64,000 nt of DNA from NCBI GenBank assembly GCA_029747585.1, contig JAPEVF010000024.1:62001-126000 (forward strand), given 5' to 3'. The stretch's first letter is position 1, and every line of letters starts with the position of its first letter. A program made the translations under genes and the position numbers. This document shows, piece by piece, positions 1 through 10,455 of the stretch. Source of the stretch: Pleurotus djamor (taxonomy: Eukaryota > Basidiomycota > Agaricomycetes > Agaricales > Pleurotaceae). The notes beneath the pieces were generated by a model, which did not search any database, was not told the origin of the DNA, and saw only the letters and a program-made list of their open reading frames with translations.

Positions 1-1192
1 CGGAAGATGTTCCACTTGGATTTCTTGCTGTGGTTGCTTCCGCCATGACCATTTGATGAGCCTACTCTCGTCTGCTCGTCAGAGTCTTCGGTGTTCTGTC
101 TTGAGGGGTTATTTGAGGTGCTACGGTGAGTGCTTTTCCCTTTGCTATCTTTGGGGGAGCCCTCATCAGGCTGAAACTCCCAGTATTTGAGGAGAGAGCT
201 CTACGAGGTATTAGCGAGATAGTAGAAGGAGAGTCCAAGAAAATATGTACCTGGAACAGTTCCATCAGCCTGGCAATGTCGCTCGTCTTCACTCGGGCTT
301 GGTTGCCGTTGATGGTACTTGGGGTGTCAGCAATACGTTTCTCAACATTAAGACGGTCGTGCTTGGGAGGTCATTGGTAAAACTGAATGCGGGTAATTTC
401 AAATAATGACTTACTTTAAAGCTCCAAGCCTCTTTTTCGAAATCTTCGTAGCCTTCAATCTTCGCGATCTCCTCAAAGTATTGTTCCATCTGCTGGCTCA
501 AGCTTAGGTACAGACTCGGGAGGTCTGCGAATCCGGCGATTCGTAGATCAAAGTGGAGGACATGGTACTTGGGGTTGGAGAGGACCTCACGGAGAAGCGC
601 CGTCTGTAAACGAAGTAAAATATGTCAATGACGTCACTGGCGCCACACTGCGAAAACACACCTTTCCTGAGGAACTGGCGCCGAATAGAATAGTGAAGGA
701 AGGATCACCTTCGAGAGCCTTCTCTACGGCGTTGCTTTCGGCTTTGCGAGGAAAGAAGCCAGGAAGACGAGAGAATGTGTGCTTGGGACGCAGCTGAGCT
801 CGCTCGCGATTCTCCTCTATCTCTCTGCGAGCCTCCTCCAGCAGCCGCTTCGACTCTGTCAACGAGCGAACAGTATCCGCGGGCTACATTCTTTTTAGTT
901 AGTGTTCCTGGCTCGAGGGGCGGATGATCCCACGACTCACATTCGTCAGGACACTGAAAATTTCTCCCATTCCGAAGAAGTTGCGCTTGTGAATGTCAGG
1001 TCCAACAGGGATATACGAGTTTCGACGGCTGCTTGGTAGATTGCTTCGGAAGAGCCAGTGAAGAGATGGCAGAAAGCGGCGGGCAGAGGATGAATGCCTG
1101 GAAGTAGGACGCCTTGCGGCGGCGTAGCGCGTCGAGGTGCGTAGGTGAGGACTATTTGTGTTTCCCCGAGATGACGAGGACACGACGGGCAT
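1..1192 (-). CDS. P-loop (AAA-like) ATPase, partial at the window edge
   Basis: Minus-strand gene, 3' end cut off by the window start. Exons read in order: an Arg/Ser-rich N-terminus from about 1192 that contains FFGMGEIFSVLTN; then a helical charged segment (LLEEARREIEENRERA); then a Walker A motif GASSSGK-TALL around 605-690, split by an intron directly after the lysine codon; then HVLHFDLRIAGFADLPSLY and MEQYFEEI; then KTSDIARLMELFQ and a Ser/Lys-rich tail running off the window. Introns are about 884-948, 605-661, 380-420 and 200-248. The Walker A motif and following strand mark it as a P-loop NTPase, probably of the AAA type; I do not recognise a named orthologue. The basic, acidic-poor N-terminus could be an organelle-targeting sequence (inference). 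The start at 1192 is the first ATG in frame but is not secure. Confidence 0.6.
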
Positions 1193-1636
1193 AAGTTGGT
1201 GTTGAAAAGCAAGCGAATATTAGTCTCGAGATGAAACAAGCGAGAGGCCAAATAGAAGAGAGAGAGATAGGAAGCAAGGTATAATAGGATAGAATGAGCT
1301 GGGAGTAGAAAAGAGTGAAATGTCAGGGAGGCCCCCCTCGCGTAGGCTTGATATGCATTATGTCGCATGCAAGATGTGACGAAGTCGGCGTGTATCTAAT
1401 TGCAAAATACACGTTGCATGAGCGAGGTAGGCAGTGCGCGTTGGCCTGCAGGCTTGTGTCCGCATAATCTGTTCCAGTCCCATTGTCTGTCTGTCTGGAC
1501 TTACATCCTTTGCATCGTCTTGGCGCTGTTCTGCTCACGGATTGGTCATGGAAACTTCGAACACACTGTCGCTAAGGTGCGGACGACGCGGACTTTTAAC
1601 CAAATTATACACAAAATTACATAATCCCGATCTCCC
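1193..1636. other. Intergenic, probable promoter of the P-loop ATPase gene
   Basis: About 440 bases between the ATPase start and the stop codon of the next minus-strand gene. Short open frames are present on both strands but none carries a recognisable domain. No convincing TATA box was seen. Confidence 0.5.
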
Positions 1637-4489
1637 TCATGGCTTCTTAGGCTTGGCCTTGGGTTTGGGCCGCCACGGAAGGCGAACATGTACAGGACGC
1701 GCCGTCGATGTAACATATTCGACCTCTTCTTCCGTGGTTTCAGCTTTCTCGTCGTCTGAGGAGTCAGCGTCCGCGGCGGTAGGGGTAGGAGCAGGCGCTT
1801 CGGTGATTGTTGGCGTGACTTCATCGTCCTCTTCCATGTCGATATCATCCACAGCGGATGTAGGCTCAGGCGCGAATTCGGTGCGGTAGATAGTCTCTTC
1901 CTCGGTCGTAGTTTCGTCATAGTGCGTGGCTATTTCGAGCGAGATGAGGACGGTCAATCAAAGCATAAATATCAGCTCAACGTACCTGTTCCAGTCTCTG
2001 TCTCTGTCGTAGTCGGAGGTTCAGTGATAAGTGGAGGTGACGCGGTGGTTGGAGAAGCAGCCAAAGGTGCAGGTGTAGGGAAACTGAGAAGCGGCGTCTC
2101 CGGCGTCGAGCTACTTGCAAGAGTAGGTGGGAGCGTCGCACTTCCTGGGCTAGTTGAACCCAGCGAACCTATGAAAACTCAGCTCAATGAGGCTTGTATG
2201 TGCCACATCCACTGGATCTCACCTAGTAGCGGGACTAAGCCCAAGGGGGTTTCCAGTGTTGGAGCACCATTCGTACTGCTAGGAGACTCTGAGACAGCCA
2301 CTATCAATAATGTCTCGTCAAGTTGTATTTGCTCGACTCACCGAGAGTAACTGAAGAAGGGGTTGCAACCCCCGGGCTAGATAGGTCTGGTGAAGATGTA
2401 GGTCCTGATGTAGCTAAAGCAGTCCCAGCAGGTACGGAATCAGTCGGTCCATTTAATACCGACGCATCATGTTCAAGAGGACTGCTCGTTGAGACAGACG
2501 GGGAAGAATCGACTACTCCAGCACTCGGAGCAAGTGGGCTGCCATGTTCACTAGGTACATTAATCACCGGGGTTCCATCGTTGTGATTGCTTGATGGGGA
2601 TTGTGGGGATGGAATGGAAGCCTCGATCGGGATGAGAGGAGCTTTGGTTTGACTCGGAGCATTTGCCACTAGTGGTCCATCTCCGAGAGGACCGTTCGGC
2701 AAAAGGAGGGGAAGACGAGAGGCATCATTCAACGCAGGAGGTGTTCCGGTTTGACTAGCTCCAAGTGTGTTACTCTGAAGACTCGGACTCGCTGGGGCAC
2801 TGACAACACTTGGATTCGTGCTCTGATTCGGCGGTGACACAAGACCCAATGGAAGGGAGGCACTATTTCCGTTAGCGACCGCATTAGTCACAGCGTTGGG
2901 TGCGAGACCAAGGAGAGGCGCAGCAGGGAGATTCGGCGATGGTCCACTCGGCGATCCAGGAACCGGAGAGAAATTAGGGGGCAGGGGAGACCAAGGGACA
3001 CCAAAGGGGGCAGGTTGGAGATTGGGTGAAGGGCCCGCTGAGCTCGGAGGACCTGTAGGGGGAACTGGAGATCCGGGAGAAAGCAGGCCATTAGGACCGA
3101 ACGGCGGGGAGTTTGGCGGAGGGAAAGGTGATGAGTTCGGTGGGATGAATGGACTCGGAGGACCTGCTAGCGAGCTTTGTGAACTAGGTCCATTGTGAAA
3201 GTTCGGTCCATCAGGGGAAGGCGAGAAGGGATTGGGTAGTTGGGGTAAAGGAATGGGGTATGGCGCGCTAGAAGGTTTCTGCTGGAATGGCACTGAGGGT
3301 GGGCCTATGGGGCCACTAGCAACCCCTGGTACTGGATGGGGAACATCAGCATTGCCCGGATTCGCTACGGCTGGAGGTACAGCTGGAGGTACACCGTGCG
3401 AGCCCGAAAGAGGTCCATCGGGAGAGTTTCCTGGCCCTGATAAACCGCCGATCGCAACGGGCAAGTCTGGAAGCGCGGCATGGAGAGGTAGTGTAGTTGA
3501 AGGTGACAATTGACCTGCGGAAGGCAAGATGGGGGCCTTACTTGAAACCTGCGGTAGAGCAGTGCTTGAACTCGGGGTGCTGAAAGCGCTAGGAGACGCC
3601 CTGTTCGCATTGACCTGGTTTGAAGCGAGGGGATGTACGGCGTGTTGGAAGGGAGACGTAGCTGTTTGAATGATGATGTTCACGAAACATGGTTCCGCAG
3701 TGATAAGAACGTGCTCACCGTGGGGATTGGCAGCGGGCGTCGATGTTGCTGCGGGTTGCTTGAGATATTCGGTTTCAGTGATAATCTCAGTAACCCAATG
3801 GATGCGATGCCCGTTAGAGAGTGAGGGGAAACTGGGCGAAGGAGTCGCTTGAGGGGAGATTGCAGTGGGCTGTCCAAGGTACACCGTATCCGTCTGCGTC
3901 TCGGTGACCCAGTGGGTACGAACGGGAGGTGCCACCCAATGTGCATCGGGAGAATATCCACCGAGAGGGTAACAACGGTAGCTGTTAGCTTTAGGGAAAT
4001 AGTACAGATTACTCTCAGATGCGTAGACAGGCTGAGTATAGCCTGTGCAATCGTCTCCACTGTAAAAGATGGAAAACGGTCAACGAACTTTGGCAAATGA
4101 CGATTTGATTTTGACGACGTACTCAAAGAGCGTGCAAATTTGGTAATCAGCAGAGAAACTGATGATTTTGTTACGAAACGAGGGTTCAACGGGCGTGCAT
4201 TGTTGGATTGAGTAGGCCTGCGTTATACAGTTGTTGGTGTATCCAGGTCCGTCACAATACAATGCTATCTTCGTCTAAGAAAGTGTCAAGGCACGTCAGT
4301 GAGTATGTCAAAGAAGAAACCGAACAAGCTTAGCACCTCCTGATACCGAGATCCAACGGCGACATTGACTGACGGGGAATCATACGGCCCGTAGCCTGGC
4401 TCCTGTTCCAACGGATTCCACCAATCGTGAACGGGAGCGGCAAGTGTCGCAGCACCGAACAAGCTTGCGACGATGAGAGACTGCATCAT
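1637..4489 (-). CDS. Secreted Pro/Ser/Thr-rich (mucin-like) protein with Cys-containing N-terminal domain
   Basis: Starts at ATG 4489 with a clear signal peptide (MMQSLIVASLFGAATLAAPV). After intron 1 (about 4275-4336) comes a short domain with six cysteines: YCDGPGYTNNC, QQC, YQIC, then, after an intron at about 4059-4121, GDDCTGY and YRCYPLGGY. Two near-copies of a Trp/Thr motif follow (HWVTETQTDTVYLGQ and HWVTEIITETEYLKQ). Next is a tract of about 450 residues rich in Pro, Ser, Gly and Asn. Three further short introns separate the 3' part, which ends in an acidic Thr-rich segment (TTTEEETIY) and a basic tail (RPKPKAKPKKP). Total length is about 870 residues. The family is unknown to me; an extracellular or cell-wall glycoprotein is inferred from the signal peptide and composition. 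No GPI or membrane segment was seen at the C-terminus. Confidence 0.75.
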
Positions 4490-5022
4490 CTATGAATTCC
4501 CTACAACCACGATCAAGTCAAGCGGCGAGTAGGGAAAAATGGGAGGCGAGACGATGCAGACGCAACAACGCCAGCCAAAACCCAGAAAGTGCCATTATAT
4601 GATTCGTCAATGATACGAATAGCCAGCAACCAACGACCCATGGTAGCGCGAAAAGGTCAGAGACAACTCATTTAGCCTGAGAAACATCCACGCTATAAAT
4701 CCGCTAAATCACTGCAAAGTCCGAAAAAAGGAAAATGTGAGGAACCTGTCAATGTTATCCACAACGTTGAACCACAAAGACAGCGAACATACCGAACGCC
4801 ACTGAGGCTTCTGTCAAGTCTCAAACGCAGAACTCTGATAACCTAGCGGCCCCTGCCATATTACCGTTGGTACTTACCCTTCATGGTAGCGTATGTGGGA
4901 CACATCGAATTTCAATTTGGTGAGACTATATGTACTCGCACACTACCTCATGCGTGTCCTATGCACCTATCTTGCTCACTACGGGAGCTCCACACCATCT
5001 CGAACAGGTTATGCTTCTGTTG
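4490..5022. other. Intergenic region
   Basis: About 530 bases between the secreted-protein start and the 3' end of the RING gene, both on the minus strand. It should hold the promoter of the former and the 3' UTR of the latter. No coding or repeat signal was seen. Confidence 0.5.
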
Positions 5023-7166
5023 TTAGTCGGAATCAGAAAGAACCATATGAGGATTTCGACGACGGGAGATGGGCAAAACAACCGGTGGATCGTCGACATC
5101 ATTGTCCTCCTCGTCTGATTCCTCGCGCTCTGATTCACTGTAGACCCTGTTGTTCGTTCCTCGGGAGCTAGCAACGAAAATAGGTGACTCGGCATCGTCT
5201 GTGTCGAGGGGATCTTCATTTGATTCTGCATCCGAATTTTCCTCCGCTTCGTCATCAATAAAGCTCCCTTCATATGACTCTTCTTCTTCTTCTTCTTCCT
5301 CTTCCTCATTCGCTACCACACCTCTATTACGACGGCTGCTTTCAGCTTGATAGCGACCTTCTTCAAGGCCTTCCTCGAACCCTTCTTCGTAGCCTTCATG
5401 ATAACCTTGTCCCCGACCAACACGGAAGCCAGCCCTATACTGTTGACCGTTGACACGAACTGGGCCGTCAACGTCATCATCTGGACCATCTTCGTCGGAG
5501 GTGAAATCGGCATAAAGTTGAATGCCTCCAGGCGCGTCATTGTCTTCTTCCTCCTCCTCTTCTAAGGGAAACTGAGCTCGAAGCATATCATCGAAGATAC
5601 GTTCCTCCTCTTCGTCCTCATCCGACTCTTCATCGTCATCATCTTCTTCGTTCCTCATCCAGGGAAATAATGGATGTCTTCTTGTGTGTCCGGAGTATTC
5701 GCGGCCACATGCATCGTTGGAGCAAACACCATCCCAAATTTCATGCATACATGCAACACACCTATAGACACCGTCCTCACGATCGTGAAAGCCATGTGTC
5801 TCCAATGTCTCCTCGACAGTTTGCTCATCTCCGGGTCGGTCTTCACGTTCGCTATCAATCGAAGAGCCTGGTAACTGGTCTGATGGTAGAAAGCGGGGGA
5901 ACCCNTCTCGTAAGAGCATTGGTAATCCTATTCCTATATGCATGGTCGCGTTCATCAGGCGGAAAGATACCAGCCCAGGGGTCTTGGACGGTACGACCTG
6001 AGCGGGATGACGACGCGCCAGCATTGGGGTTATTTCCTTGGGTTAGGGGAGGATTCGTAGCGGGAGGGGCAGAGAAGCCGGTCACAAGACCAGAGCTCGA
6101 TAAAATGCCAGCCATGGACTTGACTCCGTACACCTCCACAGGTCGGGAACGAATTCGAGCACGACAATGAGGGCAGGTTTTCGGCTTTTGAGGACGTCTA
6201 GTTCGATATGACTCGATCAGGTCGGCCAGTTGTTCGGTCAATGGCGCGGGGGCTTGCGCGCCGTTACCCGTCCCGTTGGCGGCCGTATTCAGCCCCGGAT
6301 CGTCAATGTTGATGGGAGGAGGTTGGAGCATATTGTCAGTATCGCTGGGCTCAGTGAACCAGCGGAGTAGGCATGTGTAGCATGCAAGATGACCACAAGG
6401 AGTCAGAAGGAAAGGACGGTGCATGAGATCGACGCAAATTTGACATGTGAGAGAATTTGTGATAGAGTTGATAGTATTTGTATGGAGAGCGAGGAGCTAT
6501 AAGGACTGTGGGTCATTGCGATGGCTGTCTGAGCCGCGAAGTACGGACCTTTTTCTTTTCTTCTAACTCACGACCAAGCCGGGCAATGATAGCTGCAGAT
6601 GAGCTCACAGCTCCGTTGCTCGATGACGCTTCCCCTGCTGGTTCAAGATAGCCCTGTTCGGGGTCCAGAGATGGAGGTGGAGACTTCGAGAATATTGCCC
6701 TTTCTTTGCCTTTCGCGACATCCGACTTCTTAAGCAATAAAGAGGTTCAGAACACGATGATTAAGTCCAAGCGGGGAAAGAGTTATCTCACTATTTTGGT
6801 GTTTCCTTTGAAGGAGCCCAGAGCTTGACGCGCCGAGCGCGCATGCAATCCATCCCTTTGACGCTGCGAGGCTCGGTCGACGCGACTATCCGACGCGACG
6901 TCTGGAACGGTGTTTTCTGTCGAAGTAGGCTCGCTCTGCTCATCCACAGCTGGCCTTCCATCCGCCAGGGCAGTGACTGAGAGCCTGCGTTTCTTTTTCT
7001 TCTTTCGCTTCTTCTTGTCTCGAGAAGCCCCCGCGCTGTTATCGGCCTCATCGCCGTCTGGCTTAAGCTGCTTGCGTTTCTTCTTTAGCGAGATCGCGCC
7101 ATCAGTCGGAGACGTCTCAGAGTGTGACCGCTTCCTGCTTGACGATGAGGGCAATGGTTGGGTCAT
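5023..7166 (-). CDS. RING-finger protein, probable E3 ubiquitin ligase
   Basis: The start ATG at 7166 opens a Lys-rich N-terminus with likely nuclear signals (SLKKKRKQ, DKKKRKKKKKRR). Introns at about 6723-6788 and 6501-6552 join it in phase to a helical segment (AIIARLGRELEEKKK) and then a C3HC4 RING: CQIC, PCGHLACYTC and, after an insert of about 60 residues, CPHCRARI. A second cysteine cluster (YRCVACMHEIWDGVC, then CGREY) follows. The C-terminal third is extremely acidic, with Glu/Asp runs and a Gly/Tyr/Glu segment around GYEEGFEEGLEEG. A lone N at 5905 shifts the frame between DPWAGIFPPDERDHAYRN and GFPRFLPSDQLPG; omitting it restores one continuous frame, so this is a sequencing artefact and not a broken gene. 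E3 ligase activity is inferred from the RING; the substrate is unknown. The acidic tail might bind histones (inference). Confidence 0.75.
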
Positions 7167-7443
7167 GGCAGGAAGAAAGAAAGGAATGACGGTCAAATGT
7201 AATAGGCGCTTTTTTGAGTTTGGAGCCGATCTTCGATCAATATTGTTGTGTGACTCTACAGGGGCGTATAACTCAGGAGATAGGAGGGGAGCAAAGCAAA
7301 AAATCGATTCAATAAGTATAGACATAATGTTAGCTTGCGGTAGAGTTGAAGTACATATTTTACACTATTCAGTACATTGCAATTCGACCTGTCGAGGAAT
7401 AAAGAGTGTGTGATTGTTACAAATGGGCATTGACCGGGTAAAT
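7167..7443. other. Short intergenic region
   Basis: Holds the promoter of the RING gene and the 3' end of the transcription-factor gene. Nothing else was recognised. Confidence 0.4.
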
Positions 7444-10400
7444 TTAACTTGATGGTGATTGAGGTCGACCAATGCCATGGCTTCGCATGAAGGAAGACCA
7501 ACGAATGTCAAATGTAGGCGCGACATCAGAAGCAACGGGAGGGGGCATAACGACGGGTGGCATAGGCTCACTGAGGTGGGGAGGGTTCTGGGAACTGGCG
7601 CGAGGCGTTTCACGGTACAAACTATCCCAGCCCTCGGGTGCACCACGTCCGGGTACTAATCGGTCACTTGGCGATGTAACTTCTCCCATGAGTGGATGGT
7701 AATGAAATTGGATCGCTGGGGCAGGAGGATGGGACGATGAAGATCCTTGAAGCGATCCTGAAGAGTAATTCCTTCCCGCTAATCCATCGGGAGCGGAATT
7801 CCGCCTCATATTAGCCTTGCTTCGCATCTTCAACAAGATCGGCTGGGAAGGAGATTGAGATATCTCATCTGGTCCTATTAGGTTGACGACGTACCAAAGC
7901 TCTGGCAGCGCCACTACTTGTCTCTGCAGCCTTCTGGAAAAGAGAACAAGCAATCTCGAATTGTTCAAATGGTGGGGGATCAAAATGGAGTTGGTGAATA
8001 GCTGCGGCACCAATGATTATCTGATATTGTGAGGAGTCACCATGACAGTCCATTTATTGTGTTCTAATAATGACGTACGGCAGCAGAGAACGCATATGAC
8101 CATATTCTCCAGATTCGAGCACAAAGCAAGGGCTTCTTCCCGAACTGGCTTTGGGTGTCTTCTAGTACGACACAGGCGCTGTGATATGCTGCGCTCACAG
8201 ATTCGGCGTAGGAACTCTTGAGAGGATCATCCGGATTATCTGTCACGGCCTGGGCAAAGAAACCTCGATGCAGAAATAGAAGGACTGAAACCCACATGCT
8301 CCAAAATCAATACGCATTCAAGAAGTAAAGCAAAATATTACTCAACTAAGATCCTGATAATGCGAACGAACGAATGTGCGCATGGACAGCGCTGTCCTAT
8401 CGTTCGTATCGTCGGATGTGTGGGCCACGGTTGCGAATTGCCGAATTTTCTTGTCCAATTCCATCACGGTGGAGTATGGCGGGGGATTGACGGCCAAAGT
8501 AGCACGAACTGCCGGAAGGAGACATTCATCACTCACCCTAAAGCCCCATGTACCAACTTAGGGGTGATCAGGGTGGGGAGGGAGATGCTGCGGAGGAGAT
8601 ACTCACATCCAAGCGGAACCTCGCCTTGTTGGTAAAGCTCTTCTTCCTCCTCGGAAGGCTTCCGGCAGTGGATGTACGTTTGAAGGATCGCTGGAGGTCT
8701 ACCGGAGACTAGACTCTATTATGACAATGAGGATGTTTCAAGGCGACTAAGAGCGGCGCGTACCTGCCATAGGAGTGCGGCGAGTAGGTTCCAAAAATAA
8801 ACACGCCTTTCATACGCTTCCTTCCCTACGAAACCCCACGACGAGGGGTCCACATCTATCACCTCCTTTCAACAACGGATATAGAGAGGCTTGTTTCGGT
8901 GAAACTCACGAAAACCTATCTGAGGAAGGCCTTCTTGAGTTAGGCACAGAGATAAGGAAATTGAGAGCTCACTCCAAGTGCGAGGCGTCCTGCCAAATTG
9001 AGGAACGTATAGCTATCCTCCAAATTGCTCTCCTTGCCGCTCATCCCATTAAAGATGCTCATCAAGTGCAATGCCTTGATAGTTACAATGGACTGCTGCG
9101 CGAGGACAGGTTGTAGTGTGAGAGAAGCCAAGGCTAGCCGGTAGTAGTGCTGAGCCTCCAGGTTGTACGGGGCCATGTCCAAGTCGACCAGAGCGCCAAC
9201 GGCTAAGACGATGAGTAGAAGTGCGAGATCATGGGGACCATATGAGCGATGGTTGAGCTTGTAAACGCTTGGAATGAGTTCCCCAACGACCTGCTGCCGA
9301 GAGACGATATGAAACATCCAAGAAAGATGCTCTAGGAAACCGTCGGTCAGAGCTACAGCTCGTTCGATAGGCGGCAAAAATTCTTCTATGGCATTTTGTG
9401 CAGCGTGGGTTTGAATTTGCGGAGGGGTGAAAGGAAAAGAATGATATAGGCGATTGATGTCGTCAGGTAGATACGACGGGTCGAGTTCTTGGAGGACTGG
9501 TCGGGGTTGTTGCGAAGTGCCAGGTTCATTCGAATCCTATCTGAGAAGGAAGTCATGTCGCAGGTGTTCCAACGAATTCTTACTCACAATCAACAGAGTC
9601 TAAGAAGGTTGAAAATACGATGTGGTGTGAGTAGGAGGGCAACCAAGTGGAAGAGAAACCTCAGACCTCTGAACCGCCAGACGGTCCGAAAAATCGGCCT
9701 CCGCTAGGTTGCTGAGGATCCATGTGTAGCATGTCAAGGGAATTGGACCCTTCTGGTGATCGAGCGGCTGGCATCGGTTTTAACAGCTCCGGTTCACGCC
9801 CTACGTCTTCGTCAAAGGGTGACGCCAGAAGGGGATGGGGTTCGTCCGACTCTGCGGACTGCGCGATGGCTAACACGTCCTCAAGGGCGCGCATCCTTGC
9901 TTCCATGGCCGACATCTTCTGGTGCAGGTGATCGGTGGCGGCAAGTACAAACCTGTAGGTAATTTGTCGGACAATTGGCTCCGAAAAAATCTACCACGCT
10001 CACCGACTACCATCGCCTGGCGGAATTGTCCCTACGACGATTGGTCACCGGTCAACCCTAAAGCATAATCCACGAAAATTGGTGAACACAGTACCGTTGG
10101 GGCAAAGAGCAGCACAACCCCGTTTCACGCATGTCGTACATGGCACTAGGGAGTTTAATTAACCTCAGGAACAATCTTACTAGTGAGATTATACTGACCC
10201 TTGCAGTCGCATTTAATTTTTAGCCGTCGACATTCCGCGCAGGCTATTTCACCTCTGCAGAAAAAATACATTTGGTGAGCACATAAACTGACGCGACGAA
10301 GAACGGACATACCTCATGCGCTTGGATTCCTTGGACGACGCGCCAGGCCGGAGGTGAAAGTCAGACATGTACTCGCCTGATTGCCCGGCCCGTGCATCTG

Positions 10401-10455
10401 AGCTGCTGGATGATTCGCCTTGTTGCGAGCGTCTATAGGGGTGACTCGCGGACAT
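7444..10455 (-). CDS. Zn2Cys6 fungal-specific transcription factor
   Basis: Start ATG at 10455. A Ser-rich N-terminus of about 47 residues precedes a zinc binuclear cluster split by introns: CAECRRLKIKCDCK, then VPCTTCVKRGCAALC, giving Cys spacing 2-6-5-2-8. Next comes a heptad-like dimerisation segment (HLHQKMSAMEARMRALEDVL, around 9895-9940). The middle-homology region contains YHSFPFTPPQ, FLEHLSWMFHIVSR, DPSSWGFVGKEAYERRVYFW and SLVSGRPPAI. The C-terminal part contains LFLHRGFFAQAV, then a Ser/Pro-rich tail ending at 7444. There are at least ten short introns and a 10-nt exon at 8910-8919. The protein should be a nuclear, sequence-specific DNA-binding regulator; its target pathway cannot be told from sequence. 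The splice junction between about 8340 and 8297 does not resolve cleanly with a standard GT-AG pair, so that joint is uncertain. Confidence 0.85.

Noticed and set aside
2888..3513. Gly-rich open frames antisense to the secreted protein
   Set aside because: They mirror the Pro/Ser-rich codons of the real gene and lack starts, splice sites or domains.
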